64,000 nt of DNA, taken from Archegozetes longisetosus (Eukaryota > Arthropoda > Arachnida > Sarcoptiformes > Trhypochthoniidae). The stretch is taken from positions 4,063,855-4,127,854 of the forward strand of contig JAEMBT020000006.1 of assembly GCA_018873245.2 (NCBI GenBank), in the 5' to 3' direction. The notes below the pieces were generated by a model. The model saw only the letters and a list, made by a program, of their open reading frames with translations. It had not been told where the DNA came from and did not search any database. Shown in pieces: positions 1 through 13,221 of the stretch; positions within the stretch are counted from its first letter, which is position 1; every line of letters starts with the position of its first letter. A program made the translations under genes and the position numbers.

Positions 1-515
1 AATTCATTATATTGAGCTATTCTCTAGATCTATCAAAGTACTTATATCTTGAATAATATTCATAAATAATATAATGTATTTTTTCTTTATTGAAGTATAG
101 CTTAATACTCTGTAATATTGGGCATTTTTGCTTGTCTTTCAGAAAGTAAAAGTATTTTTCAGAAATTTGAAGCTTTGCTCTAATAATACCTGAAAAATTG
201 AATCCAAAGAGCAATCATTTTTGATGAAATAGTAACCTTATACAGTATTCTCAATTAAATTTCTAACTATTATCGTATGCATGTAAACTTATAGAAAGAG
301 GTTTATTATTGTTTGTAATCATCATATTTCAATAACTTTGACCACTTCATTTTTCATGATATGAAAATTTGAATAATTGTAATTCCTTTTTCGTTTAGAA
401 GCTTATGCGCTCTCATCACTATCAAAGGAGCATGGTTTTGCGTGGGCTGAGCGCACATTTAATCATAACAAATGATAGATTTTTGAGCTTTCCAATCCAG
501 GGATCTGTAATGAAA
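1..515. other. AT-rich sequence, no gene seen
   Basis: The short open frames here have no signal peptide, membrane segment or recognisable motif, and no splice-linked exons could be built. I see nothing else in the stretch. Confidence 0.5.
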
Positions 516-886
516 ATATTAGTTTGAACTGAAAGTTTTGAGCCTCCAGCTATATGATGAGTATTTTTAAACTGCATATATAAACAAAAACTATAATTGT
601 CTAAAAGATATTTCACCACAAGATTTTAATTTTGATTGAGTTTAAGCAAAAAACTTTTCAATTTAAAAGATTTTATTTAGTGGTTTCTTATGGAATTCAA
701 TAGAGAACATATCAGAGCAATGATTTGTCTTGAATGAAAAGAGGTTTAACTTTTACTTAAACTCAATCAAAATTAAAATCCTGCGGTGGAATATCTTTTA
801 GATAATTATAGTTTTTGTTTATATATGCAGTTTAAAAAATGTCCATCATATAGCTGGAGGCTCAGAACTTTCAATTCAAACTAATA
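516..886. repeat. Foldback (inverted-repeat) element
   Basis: Bases 516-653 reappear as the reverse complement at 751-886 with roughly one mismatch in fifteen bases, leaving a loop of about 100 bp. Both arms contain the block GCCTCCAGCTATATGATG and then ACTGCATATATAAAC. No transposase is present and I could not define a target-site duplication, so it is either a non-autonomous foldback MITE or a local inverted duplication. Confidence 0.75.
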
Positions 887-3435
887 TATAGGAATGTACA
901 GGAAAGTCAGAAATAGATACACGCTTAGAAATATTTTTTGGATAGAAGACGTTTGGAAGGATGAGGATATACAATCGTCTTATTTTAAATTTAAGGCCAG
1001 ATATCAATCGCTAGAAGTTTTATTTTAGAAGTTGGAATGGCAGGTATTGTTCAACTGTATGTCTACAAGTCTCTCAAATGTCTTTCATCAGACATGATCG
1101 TTTTGAACTGTTTTTGTGTCACACAAAAATATTTTTCGGTGTACTCATAGATAGAATTCAATTAATTAAACCTTTAATTCAAAACTCTAATTTCGGACAT
1201 TTTATAAAAGCTATTTTATATGAAAATAAGTTGGATTCGCTTTATTTCGAATTCATCTGAATATTATTTAGGCCTATCAATTAATAAACTCATTGATGAA
1301 ACTCTTACTGCATTCTGAAAATCTACTTAAAATTAGATGTTGACTTGCGCGCCAAATTCATTAAACTGGCTGGTGAATGAGCTTGTTCTCTATGAGTATT
1401 CACTATGTCCTCAAATAAGTACTTCGACTTCTACAGTGTTACCTCTAAACTCCCAATAAAATCTGCATTAAGCTTTTTAGATATCGAGTCTTGATTTCTA
1501 TGCATACTTTATCATTTAAAGATCATTCAAGAATTGATACATGTGAATATTCACTATTTAATAAAAATTTTACCATAAATTAAACATAATTTCTATTGTA
1601 TTCCTATTGCCCTACTTCTGATTTTCTCAAACCTGACAATGTCTTAAACTTGAAATAAAAGTTTTGGTTGTTAATTGAATTGATACCTTCGCACTAAAAG
1701 CTCCTAAAAGCTCAACATCGATTGGAATTTTCTGTTTGAATGCGCCAGCTCAACTCATGGAAAAGCTCTTCAATGACTTATGGGTAGAAAAGTTTACTGA
1801 ATGAAACTTGGACATAGGTTTCTTCTATGGATTCTAATTTAGAGTAAGCCCCACAGTAAAACAAAAAAGCCTTTGGTAACCTAATGGAGTTCGTATGGGA
1901 TAATTAAAGAGTGAGTGGGCGCTTATTCAAAACCATTTGGATAGAAAAATAATTATCTGAAGGTTATTGTAGTTTGAGGAAAGTTTAAGATACGAGGCCA
2001 AATAAAAGAAAAAATTCACAGTATTGTTCAATCAGTGCAGAATAAAGTCAAGAATTTATACAGAGAATGAATATTAGTTTCTCGAGAAAAGTTAATCTTT
2101 TTTGGTAAACAAACGATAATTGAATTTTGTCCTTTCTCGAATCGCGAAACCGTCATAGTTTACCTTTTCAGTTCTATTAACAATAACATAATTAGATGAA
2201 AACTTGTTTAAAAGAACTTTAACATGAGATCAAATTTTCTTTAATGAATGAAAGCTATTAAATGCTCGTTATTTTGAGAAAGATTTAATGTACTTGAATT
2301 TTCGAAATTCAATTCTTACGCTATATTTGATTAGAAGAATAGGTAAGGCTTAAAGAAATTTTATTCTGTGTTTTCTATGGGCTTATGCTCACAAATTTGA
2401 TTATTTATAAAAGAGCTGATTCTGGAGTAAAGCTCAGAATCTTTAAGCTTATTTTTTTATGATAACTAAACTTTTCATAGGCATATAGGATTGGAAAACC
2501 CAAATACCTTATCGGTAAAACTCACTCGTAAAAGCCTATTATCATCTTAATATTTAAGAGAATCAACAGTCATAAAACAAATGTTACATTTATTAATAAC
2601 AAAGAACAATTCTACATAATACCTACTATTAATATATCTTTAAATCTTTTTTAATTCCTTTATTATTTCTGAATTTTTCATGCGTAGGAGTTCTTCAAAG
2701 GATCAGGTACAAATAAAATGTTAATGATAGCTTAAAGAAATTTTTGCTCAACTTTCAAGATGCACAGCTGTAACTTCAACCCATTATGAACATTATTATC
2801 CTCATTTCAGATATATTCTAATTTGTAGTACTTCCACAAGCAGTTAAGCTTAGATTAGATTATATTTCAGGTCCATAGATATTAAGCGTCTGTGAATTTT
2901 TGGATATAATATTATTGAACAATAGATTGAATATGGATTTATTTCTTTGAGTTCATTTTCTGAGCTTTCCATCACAAATAAGTTACTTTAAGTCAAAACG
3001 ATGGAATTTTTATAAATAAAACTGTATTTTACTCAAATACGAAAAACTTTTATTAAGATCGAATACATGATTGAAGCATGCTTTTCTTATCCTGCTATAA
3101 ACATATAGACTAGACACATATAACAATACAGAGATAGAGGAATTGAAATCATCCAATTTCGGTTTCACAAAGAGAAACATTACCAGAAGTAACATTAACT
3201 CGAGATCTAACAGTTGTTTCACATATACACTCACCTAATCGTCACAATCACCCAGTAACTAAACTAACAGTTAGAAAACCACTTTTTACATGGTAAAAGC
3301 CATAGCCATTGTCATCAACATAAAGAATCTAAGCTTGAAACCAATATAACTGAAGTTCGTTAGAAAAATTCTCGATTATACCAAAAGCTAAAGTGAAAGT
3401 ATTCACCAAAACAGATTATATTATGGTTATTTTAA
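887..3435. other. Intergenic AT-rich sequence, no gene seen
   Basis: Several open frames of 60-75 codons occur on both strands, as expected by chance at this base composition. None shows a motif, and no clear inverted or tandem repeat stands out. Confidence 0.45.
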
Positions 3436-3590
3436 GAATAATATTATGATAATAATAATAATTATTATGATTATTATAATAATTATTATGATTATTATTA
3501 TCATAATAATAATAATATTATTATTATATCATAATAATTATTATAATAATCATTATAATATTATTATCATAATATTAATAATGTTATTGC
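3436..3590. repeat. Imperfect ATT/AAT trinucleotide array
   Basis: About 150 bp made almost only of ATT, AAT, ATA and ATG triplets that switch between the ATT and AAT phases. The array can therefore fold back on itself. A chance open frame (3446-3652) encodes only Ile, Met and Asn runs here and is not a gene. Confidence 0.85.
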
Positions 3591-6500
3591 TATTTTTTGC
3601 AAGACTCCAATTACTTTGTCTATACGGAATCCATATATACAAGAGTAACTAAAGATTTGTTCATTAATGGTGCCGAGAATATTGATGTTAAAAATAGGAA
3701 CTAGTATTCGATCTAATTTTTCTGGCATAAGCTAATTCTTCTTTCTCTTATCCAACACACGTATAAACTTCAAATACACTCGACTTGTAAGTATTAAGAA
3801 TAGTGTCTTTTCAACAAATATAATAGAAATAGTACTCACCAATATTAAAAGTATGTTTTTAAAATAGATTTCAGTTATAATAGTTATAGCTTACTATTAA
3901 TATGATAATTAATTATCATTAGTTAAGTTATACTTTCATGCTAGTATTTTTTGAAACAATTTTACAAACTTAAGTTTGAATATCGATCTGAAGTTTATGT
4001 TTCACAACGAGAAGTTATTTTTACACATAAAGCCTGATTTCGAAGACCCACAAAATCTGTGATTTGGCGAGTAGGGCTTATTATATCTAGCTTTCGCTGT
4101 AAAACGAACTGTAAAGATATTCCACAACTTGCTTTCCCTCAGTCATTTTGATAAAAAATTATGAATAATAATGCCAATGATTAAGAGCCTAATTTGGAAC
4201 TTTTTATCTTACTTGACTTGACTGAAGCTATCAAATTATTTTTCCCAATTGTTGAACAGACCTTAATTCCAAGATGAATTGTCAGTGAAACAAATGTTTG
4301 ATTGCCCAATGATCTGAAAGTGTCAACTTATAAGAGAAACTGCAGTTTCACCTGAAACCACAGCAACTAGAAGCGGATCTTTATTAAAGAAGACATCAAC
4401 AACGGATACAATTAATCTTTGCTTAATACGAGAACATAACATAGGAACTAATGCGTAGCGGCAAATAATAAGCCCAAGAAAGGATCAAAGTATTAGATGT
4501 GTTAGTGATTTATTACAATTAGCGAAGAAAAGCTCGTATTCTAGATAGGAACAAGAATCCACTAATACTTAAGCCTTAGGACATCAAAAATCAGTTAAGA
4601 CTACTTCTGGGTTTATTGTCGATGAAAATGATTGTGCTTGAAGGTACAACTTTCTTAAGAAATGTTTAGCTGCAGTTTTGGAGAAACAACTGTTCCTTTG
4701 GGTTATCATGCCGATGCAATTATTGTTAAATAATTAGTATTTCAACAATTTCAACATTTATGGATAGATATTTGTCTACTTTTTCTTTCCGACCATTTTT
4801 AAACGACTGATAAACTTATTTTTAGCTCAACTTATAGAAATCGAAGATTAAAAATCTGTGTTTAAATTGATTTTGATTCTGTTTTAACAGATATCTATAA
4901 CCTATAATTAAATGAATAATTATGGCTAAAAACAAAAGTTTTAACGGCTAATGACAGATCAAGTTAATATTTGAACATATATTTGAAATTATGAAATATC
5001 TTACTGACAAATTCTGACATGATCAACTCAGACATCGACCACATCCTATAATTTGGAAAAGAAATAAATAAAAAAATACTTCGAAATTCGGTCAGTGTTT
5101 AAACATTTATTATATTAAGCAATTTAATCAAAATATATTGATTTGAGTTTTAGGGAAATCAACACGAAAATTATAATAGAAGCATGATCAATGGGAAAAC
5201 TTTCATAAGTGTATAGCAGTCACCTAATTGCCTTTTACAGACAAGCATTCATTTGGTCACTTACAGAGAAACTTTAAGTAACAGCAATTTGGAAGAGTGA
5301 ATGCATTTTACACTAAAAGACACATTTTTTCTGAACCAACTTTTCAGCAGAAAAAAATTTTGTATGGGCTAAGACTTGTTGACTTCTCTCGTGTATCATA
5401 TTCTTCATACAGCCAAATTCAGTTACATATCCAATGTATGCATAGCCATTTCCAGTAGGCAGTAGTGCTATCAGAAAAGCTATGAACAATTTAAAAGTTT
5501 ATTCAAAGAATACAAAGTTTAAAAGCAATTATTATTCGTTTAATCTAAATAACAATATGCTAATAGTCAATTATTTCTTTTCCGACACATGACCACAAGT
5601 ACTTCATCATATTTTTGAAAAATTAGACCACTATTCATCTGATATACGATTATTTTTTAAATTTTGGTTACTTATGACTTGTTGCGACCTTATATTACTC
5701 GCATTATTAGATATCATTTGAGCTATGTTTTCCATTATAATCATTACAACACAGTATGAACGAGTATTTAATGCAAACAAAACGTTTACAATGCATGTTA
5801 AAAGAGGAAATCAAAGTAGACTTAAAAATGGAAAAACTAATGCAATAACTGTTCACAGTTTTTCTTATAGAACTACTTAAGCACTGGGCACTGCAAATAG
5901 CAATGCATACATTAGAAAAGCCACTGAATTTAGCTGTAATTTCTCAATATTCGAAAGTTTCCTATGATTTGTAAGAGAATATTTTAATTCAAAATTTCAT
6001 TCCTAATCATATTAATGTAAAGAATTTATTGAATAATACTTCACTGTTATTGAACATAACAGTTATGAATATTTAACCTGGATCGTTGAAAACCGAATGA
6101 AAGTACTTACAGGATAATCAAATTTTTTCTCCTAAAAACCATTATATTTCATAGTTTTCAAATTTAAAATTCCAAGAATAAACAAAAATCTATTTTTCTA
6201 AATTTATATTTTAGATTATTATGTTGTGGAAAATAATATTTTTTATATCTAAATCTAAATGCTTACAATAACAAGTTTTGAATCAGAGTTGAGGTCTCTT
6301 ATAATAAGTCCCTATTGTATGATGATTTGATACCATTTAGAAACATACAGATCGAAAATTTTCAAGGAATCAGCTCTTTATAAAACGATCTCGGAATTCA
6401 GTAGACATATTAACAAGGCATGATTATTTCTAAAGGAGAATTTCAATTCAAATCTATTTGCAATAAAATTCGCTTTTCAAGGCTATACTAGCATTTGGAT

Positions 6501-7525
6501 ACAAAACTCTAAGTACTTATATACCAAACATTTTCTATGATTAGAGCTAGTTTCAGTTCAATAAATAAAGACTCATTTATTCAGTTCATATTTACTTAAA
6601 TTCAGTACGAGGAAAAAGCCATTTAACTTGACTAAGAGATTTTTTTTCTAGTTTATTGGACTAATTGTTAGACTATTAATTAGAATTAAACTATTTTGAG
6701 TTCATCTTATTTTAAAATTTAAATCGAGATTTAACGAGCGCAGTTTAATTTCAACTTTGACTTATATTTGAATCACAAAAAATTAGTTTATAGGTATCTT
6801 AAAAAGCAATAGAAATACTTTTTCTCATCACATTCTAATTGAAGAATCCTTAATATACTTACTCTGATTTTTTCAATCCTTTTATTAGGCCAAAAAGCTA
6901 AATGATATTGACTTTTATTTATTCTTCTGCTAGTTGTTTTTGTTCTATCTCCTACTGGAAATGTTACTACTATAAAACTACATGTTTTATAAATTAATAA
7001 ATATTTGAGAGTTAAACAACAGAATTAGATTTTTTATATCAAGCCTCTCAACTGTTCACCAATTGCAAATTATTACTCAAGTTGTTTATCCATTAATAGT
7101 AAGCTCACTTAAAGCCCGAATCAAAATCTTAGTAAAAAATATTGAAAACTATTTTTATCAGATATCCAAAAGCATTAATGTTTATTATATCTGAAAGTGT
7201 AAAATACTGTTCAAATAAGATCAAAATTCTTGTTGGAAAACATTGAAATAGGCTCTTGTTCTTTTTTGTTTTAGCATTCGGCCTAAGAATATTTATTCAA
7301 TGTAACAAAAAAAAGATAGATTTTACACCAATACTTGTACACTAGGCCAGACTTGATTGAACTTTAGCAAACATTGCAATTCCTTCATCTCTATAAGCTG
7401 TCAAATATAAATCTGCAATAGATTTGACCTATAATTCAATAACTTCTGCCTATAAATTGTATTCTTATTTTTTATTTCGGCTAGAAACGTGAAGCCTTAG
7501 ATTATTAAGCTTTTGTCATCATAAA
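3591..7525. other. Intergenic sequence with an old dispersed repeat
   Basis: No coding exon could be supported. Two pieces, about 4130-4210 and 5040-5250, resemble 48510-48580 and 48260-48885. The rest is AT-rich sequence in which I see nothing. Confidence 0.4.
5040..5250 (+). repeat. Dispersed repeat, copy A (promoter-like)
   Basis: This block shares ATTCGGTCAGTGTTTAA, then TTTTAGGGAAATCAACA, and later the GATAGCAGTCAC-like segment with 48260-48885. GGTCAGTG fits the arthropod initiator TCAGT. In the 48 kb copy the shared block ends at an ATG; here that position is ACG. It may be the 5' end of a duplicated gene that has lost its start, or part of a decayed repeat family. Confidence 0.45.
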
Positions 7526-7677
7526 TAGGGTGACCAAGTCTCACTGCGTTATTTTAGAAATTCTTTCAGAACAGTAAGAACATTAAAAGTTTACGTGTTT
7601 TTTAAAGCTTTTGCAATTTTTTTACAAAAGGTAAAGAGAGCATCGTGCACGAATATTTTGAAAAGATGCTCTATTTT
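7526..7677 (+). mobile_element. Fragment of an older hAT element (left end only)
   Basis: It begins TAGGGTGACCAAGTC, the same terminus as the hAT elements at 7678 and 49982, but has no matching right end nearby. A second hAT element is inserted immediately after it, so this is probably the older insertion that was entered. Confidence 0.5.
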
Positions 7678-8188
7678 AAGGGTGACCAAGTCGAAAACTG
7701 TTAAATGCTTTGGTATTCAAAAACTTATACTTCTAAGACTTTGCTGCATATAAGTATAGAGATTCGTTATTATTTTATATAAAATCATAAAGTTTGGAAC
7801 ATGTCATTAAGAAATTGAATTGTATGCGCTAATATTCATTTAATTACGTTCATCAGTTCGAAGATTTTGCATTATACTAAACGTAATAGTTACAAATAGA
7901 TAAGCATACCGCAAAACGGAAAGTTGTTATTTCCTAAAATTTTACATCATAATTTTTCATTATCTAAACTTTTATCATCTTTGACCAAACATTTAAATAT
8001 TACATTACATAGAAAACACTCATCAAATAAAGTATTTCTGTCAACGGAAATGAATTACTGAATGAATTTTATTACATTAATAAATTTAATGAATTACAAA
8101 ATATCTTCCGTCCCGCAAAAGGTGTATGCGGGATGCATACCTTAAATGCGGGACAATCCCGCACAATGCGGGACACTTGGTCACCCTA
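7678..8188 (+). mobile_element. hAT-type MITE with 8 bp target-site duplication
   Basis: The 511 bp element starts AAGGGTGACCAAGT and ends ACTTGGTCACCCTA. It is flanked on both sides by TCTATTTT (7670-7677 and 8189-8196), an exact 8 bp duplication diagnostic of hAT transposition. The first base of the left end (A instead of T) appears mutated. The right half carries repeated GCGGGA/TCCCGC motifs and is GC-rich for this window. It encodes no transposase. Confidence 0.88.
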
Positions 8189-8196
8189 TCTATTTT

Positions 8197-10020
8197 GGAG
8201 TTGCTTTGTCTATTCAGATGCCTGGTCGTGTGTAAGATTGCTTCCATTCTAAATATGATCAAGAATTTCAAAATTATCTGAATTTTTGAACAAACCTAGC
8301 TTTGAAATTAAAAACTTAATAGTCTTTCAGTCTCTTATTCTTTATATATTTATAAAATGAAAGAAAAATACAAAATTGTCATCTTGCGTTAACTGCAACT
8401 TGTGATTAAGAAAGAGATAATTCATGAGATTCTTCAAAATTCTCAGTTTTATGCTTAAAATCTTTTTTATATGAGAGAATGCGAACAATAAGTTTAGAAT
8501 TTCTAATGAAGTCTAGCTTATTCTCTTGTTCTAAATATGTAATCTAGCTGCAGGTATAGATCAGGTTTTGTTCTCATATATATTTCTTATTGAAAGTTGC
8601 AAAAAGTACAAGATTGCAAAAAATTCTTTTCTTTAACGAAATTTTAATAAAAAAGAAAAAATAATTTTAAAATTTCTAAATCCAATACAGAATTCATTTA
8701 TCTAAACGGGCAATAAAACTAATTGCTAAATACTTAACAACAAATTGAAAATTTCACGAAAATTTGATGTTAAATTTTTAAAACGTTAGATTTTATAAAG
8801 CTTTATGGCTTTATATATTGAATATCAATATTTCAACATTGATTTTGTATTGGTTTTGAGTCAAAAATTAGATAAAAGTTTAGTCAGTGTCTATTATGAA
8901 TATACTGTTCAGCAGCAATTTTGTCATTAATTAGATGGTATCAAATTAGTCAGGTATCATCAATTATGTCATTAAAATACGTGAATTTCTTTGATGATTA
9001 TTACGTCAAAGTAATTAATAAAGACGTCGATCGGCTGAAAGTTGAGTTTGATTGTTAGTGTGGATTACAGGAATGCAAAAAAAATACCACTATAGTATCC
9101 GAAATTTTATCTGGTTAACTAGTTGAGAGTATCCAGTTTATATGCAAAATGATATAACAGATTGAAGTTTAGTGCTTCTTATTTAATTTTTATGTAGAAT
9201 ACATATTTAATGCATTCTGAAGGTATCTTGAATAAAAATTTTTCTTAAATCCCTTTTTATCAATTTTCTTAATTAATTTATTAACTGTCGAATTAATTAT
9301 CTCTTACTTTTTCCAAGTCTTATTCACAAGAATTATCACCCATGGAAATGACTAAGAGTTCTTTGAATACATGTTTAGACACAAATTTCTGTATAAACCT
9401 AAGTTCGCAGTCTATGAAGTAATCAATAATTAAAAAACTGCCCAAAACCGCTCAGGCTTCAATTTGGAACTTGATATCTGTCGTTCTGAATCATGTTCAC
9501 ATTAAGTTGAAGTTGGGTTCGCTAATAAAACTTGGCCAAAGCCCGATCTATAAGGTATAAGATATTGAATATTCTGGGTGGGTTACAACAATAGAGACCC
9601 ATTTCAGCATTATAAATGAAATATTTAAAAATAAGCTTTAAAATTTAATTTTTATTACGTAATATTTAGTTTTCTGATAAATTGCAAGTTGATTGGCAAG
9701 AGATAACTAACTGTTACACATCAAAAACGGGAATAATACGATACTGGATGGGAAACCGGAGCCGAAACTTAAGGCCTCTGAAAATTTATCTCAAATTGAA
9801 TAGAATGATCAGACGTCCTAAAATTTCAGGATAAGTACAGTAGTCAGCCAATTTTATGTAATACAAGACTGAATCTTAGGCTTGCAACTTGGTTACATTA
9901 TCCTTATTGACAAAAACGAGAAAGCTATGATAAATAAAAAATCTTGTTTTTGAGCTTTGAAAGGTATCTGTACTACAGGGTATTTATCATAGTATAACAT
10001 TGCATTTGACTTTTTAACCC
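8197..10020. other. Intergenic AT-rich sequence, no gene seen
   Basis: I found no motif-bearing reading frame, no exon pair and no clear repeat in this stretch. Confidence 0.45.
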
Positions 10021-10023
10021 TTA

Positions 10024-10369
10024 CAAGGAAGCTCCCGCGGTGTTACCTCTGTATTTTAAATGTCTATACATTTTTAAAAAGTACTAACCATGAGGGTCTC
10101 AATGGCATACTTCATTCGCTCCCGAAATGTGACCCTGAGTTATAATTTTCAGTTTGCCAATATAATAAATCAAAAACATATAGAAGCATCTAACTTGGTT
10201 GCTCACCGAGCCAATATGGGTATCGAATTAAAGCTTATGGAATAGTAGAATCGAATGCCTAAAGAATGTTTCAAAAATATGATGGCTGAAGAGAGATAAA
10301 TTTTTGAAGATTTACGTATACGAACAAAGTTAGTTAAAATTCAAAGATAACACTGCGGAAGCTTCCTTG
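10024..10369. mobile_element. PIF/Harbinger-like MITE
   Basis: Terminal inverted repeats of about 36 bp: the left begins CAAGGAAGCTCCCGCGGTGT and the right, reverse-complemented, begins CAAGGAAGCTTCCGCAGTGT. TTA flanks both ends (10021-10023 and 10370-10372), consistent with the 3 bp TWA duplications of the PIF/Harbinger superfamily. The 346 bp interior has no coding capacity. It lies about 640 bp upstream of the first GILT-like start codon. Confidence 0.75.
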
Positions 10370-10852
10370 TTAGTCCTATCAAATATAGATGTGTGCGTAG
10401 ACATTCTTGTTAAGAACTACAACCATTTCTTATTTTATTTCACTTTATTAAGCAGCTTCTTTGAACTTTTTTCATTGACTCTTTTAATTGATCTTTTCAA
10501 CCATTTTTACCGACTTTTCGCAATGTTCTAGTCTTGCTTTTTCGAAAGAAAAAATAATTTTCAATCATTGAGGACTTGATCTTGAAGGTCAAGATTAAGT
10601 CAGTAAACACAGAATTTTTCTCTACACTAATTGTGAAATACTTTCAGTTGTTATGTTACATTCAGTCTCTGGATATAGAGACCAAAACCTAATGAATACT
10701 AATGAAAAAATATCTGCTTGATTGAAGGTTTTTCTCATCTTCAATAAGATTGACAATAAAGTTTACAAAACATAATTTATGAGATAAATGAAGTTAAAGT
10801 CAATAGAAAAACTTACTTTTTCTTTCGATAAGAATATTGTGAAACTTTTTTA

Positions 10853-10930
10853 TGAGATTTTTCGCAAATGGATCGATGTCTCAATAAGTGATAACTATTA
10901 TATAGATTAATTTCTGTGGGAGAGCTATCT
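10853..10930 (+). promoter_or_regulatory. Conserved upstream block of GILT-like copy 1
   Basis: The sequence around TTTTTCGCAAATGGATCGAT, followed by GATAACTATTATATAGAT and GGGAGAG, is matched at 13066-13140 upstream of the second GILT-like gene. It includes a TATA-like TATATAG near 10900. Conservation beyond the coding exons shows that the tandem duplication carried the promoter. The transcription start is not determined. Confidence 0.5.
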
Positions 10931-11011
10931 ATTAGGACAATCACATAAAAAGAGTTCACATTAATGATATCAAGTTATTTCCCTCACAATAAACTCATTT
11001 TTGAGGTGAAA

Positions 11012-12184
11012 ATGATTTTCATTTTGTTATTAAGTTTGATAGCAATCGGTGCTTCTGCAGAAGGTCCCCCAGTAGTGGTTGGAGTTTATATTGAGTCATT
11101 ATGTCCTGACAGCAGAGCTTTTATATTAAATCAATTAACACCTACCTATAGTAAATTGCATTCAATTATTTCTCTCGAATTGGTTCCATTTGGAAACGCT
11201 AACTATAAGATTGTCAACAAAACTGGAGAACAGTTTGATGTTGAGTTCACTTGCCAACACGGACCTCAAGAATGTTTGGGAAATAAGATTCAAGTAAGAT
11301 CAAAACCAGCTTTAGTACCTATCTATCCCTCTATTTTTAGAATCTTGAAAAAAGCAATAGGTTTATGTTTAGATATTTATCTAAATTTCAACTTATTTGA
11401 ATGAGAACCTGATTTACAAGAATTAAGATGCAATCCGGTGCTCAAACCTTAAAAGATGCTGAATATTTTGCCACAAGTTTGAATTGAATTTAATCCATAT
11501 TATTTTACTATCGTGTTTAGTCCTGCGCCATATCAACATTACCTGCGAATACATCCCTGGCTCTAGTAAATTGTATGTTTGCATCCGCTGATTGGAAAAC
11601 ACCAGCAAAGTCTGGATTAGAAGTTAGTATTTTCTCTTAATTACTCATTTTTTATATGAACTTTTATTAATTAACTATAAAATATAAACTCATTTCTTCG
11701 TCAAAACCAAAATAAGTGAGTGAAAACATCTTTCATGTAATTTATGACAACGATCGCCAAAATTCAATCTTAGGTTATGTCCAAAAATGTAATACAAGGA
11801 TACTTGCACAAAAATACATCTAAATCACAGAATTCATAGTTTACTATTCTATATAAATATTTGTCTGAATAGTGCGCGACATCACTCAAACTCGACTGGA
11901 ACTTTTTGACTGAGTGCTCGTCCGGTCCTCTGGGTAGGGGCTTAGAGTTAACAATGGGCGAGAGGACTAATAAATTAAACCCAAAGCAAGATTGGATTCC
12001 ATGGATCACGATCAACGGAAAACATACTAAAGAGATTCAGACCAGGGCTGAGACGCAACTTTTGAAACTTGTTTGCGATTCTTATACTGTATGTATTGAA
12101 GAAAAATCTATTTTTTTGGTAAACTTTAATGATCTTTTGAATTTTTATTCATAGGGAACTAAACCTAAAGAATGCTCAGCTTAA
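11012..12184 (+). CDS. GILT-like thiol reductase family protein, copy 1 (4 exons, CxxS site)
   Basis: Gamma-interferon-inducible lysosomal thiol reductase (GILT) family. The exons are 11012-11293, 11521-11622, 11873-12088 and 12155-12184, all introns are phase 0 with GT-AG ends, and the product is 209 residues. The start at 11012 opens a hydrophobic signal peptide of about 16 residues (MIFILLLSLIAIGASA); an upstream in-frame ATG at 10964 would bury it. After it comes ESLCPDSRAF, where the family has CxxC, so the second active-site Cys is Ser. The GILT signature CQHGx2ECx2Nx4C is complete and spans the exon 1/2 junction. Later features are LNP...PWITINGKH and the C-terminal VCDSYTGTKPKEC. GILT reduces disulfides in lysosomal or secreted compartments; with CxxS, full reductase activity is doubtful. 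An AATAAA lies about 35 bp after the stop. The family is certain; the activity is inferred. Confidence 0.92.
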
Positions 12185-13065
12185 GTATATTAATTGAATT
12201 TGCTGAATTATTTATAGAATAAAGTGCGTTAGATATTGATTTTGATAATGAGTACTAGTTCATTTCTTTTGAGTAAATTATAATTAAGTCAAGTTCGAAC
12301 AATAACTCAGAGAACTGAGCCGAAGTGGTGGTCAATTGACATTATACAAATTGTCTTACATTTTGAAAATCAAAGCTAGAATTTATCTGTTATCACTCAC
12401 AGAGAATGAAAACATCTAAATTCTGATCTTATATAAGCCGACAAATCTCTTTTGTACACGATTCGTGCCTCACACTCTGCTTAACATATAAAATGATTGT
12501 CATACTTCTGTAAAACAATGAATTATTCAACGAGAATGATAGAGGCTTTAAAATTCAAAACTCATTTCATGAATGCTGACAAGTGTTAGATATGAAGTTA
12601 CGAATTAAAAAGAAACGACAAACTTCTACTACAAAACAAAAAAGTTTAAGAAGTTATAACTTATAAAGCTTATTTTAATTCGGTTATCAAATCACTAAAT
12701 ATTTAGAGTTATGTTAAATTGGTTAAAAATATTTTGCAATGTTTTAGAATGAGAGTAGAATCAATGGTTTTATTTCTGAAAACTTATTGAACTTAATGAA
12801 TATTATTAAGAAATAGAATAATCTAAGAATAAACAAGACCTATATCTCAAGCTTAATTAATAACACTTATTCAAAGTAAAGTTCTTTATTTACTCTCCAC
12901 ACACCGTTCGAAACGAAGTAAAAATTAGTTTTGAAAACTGCTTCAAGAGTTATATCAACTTTGCCTTTCAACAATAAAAAAGGGCTTCCTCTTATACACT
13001 ATCACATGTTCAATAGGTATCCGGAATCTCAGATCTTATGACTTTTGAATTAATAAATTATTTCG

Positions 13066-13140
13066 TGAGATTTTTGCAAATGGATTGATGTCTTGATAAC
13101 TGATAATTATTTTATAGATAATTCTCTGCGGGAGAGTCTT
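13066..13140 (+). promoter_or_regulatory. Conserved upstream block of GILT-like copy 2
   Basis: This matches 10853-10930 (shared TTTTTGCAAATGGATTGATG, GATAATTATTTTATAGAT and GGGAGAGTCT). A TCAGTA initiator-like site occurs near 13196, closer to the start codon. The assignment rests only on conservation between the two tandem copies. Confidence 0.5.
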
Positions 13141-13221
13141 ATATGAAACACAGTTATACAAGTAAGTTCTCATTAAGAACCACATGCTCCCCTTTCAGTA
13201 AAATCATTTATTGGTATGAAA

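Noticed and set aside
3446-3652. Open frame of 68 codons of mostly Ile and Met
   Set aside because: It is a translation of the ATT/AAT simple repeat and has no protein-like composition.
8086-8271. Minus-strand open frame of 61 codons
   Set aside because: It spans the right end of a hAT MITE and its flank, so it is not a gene.
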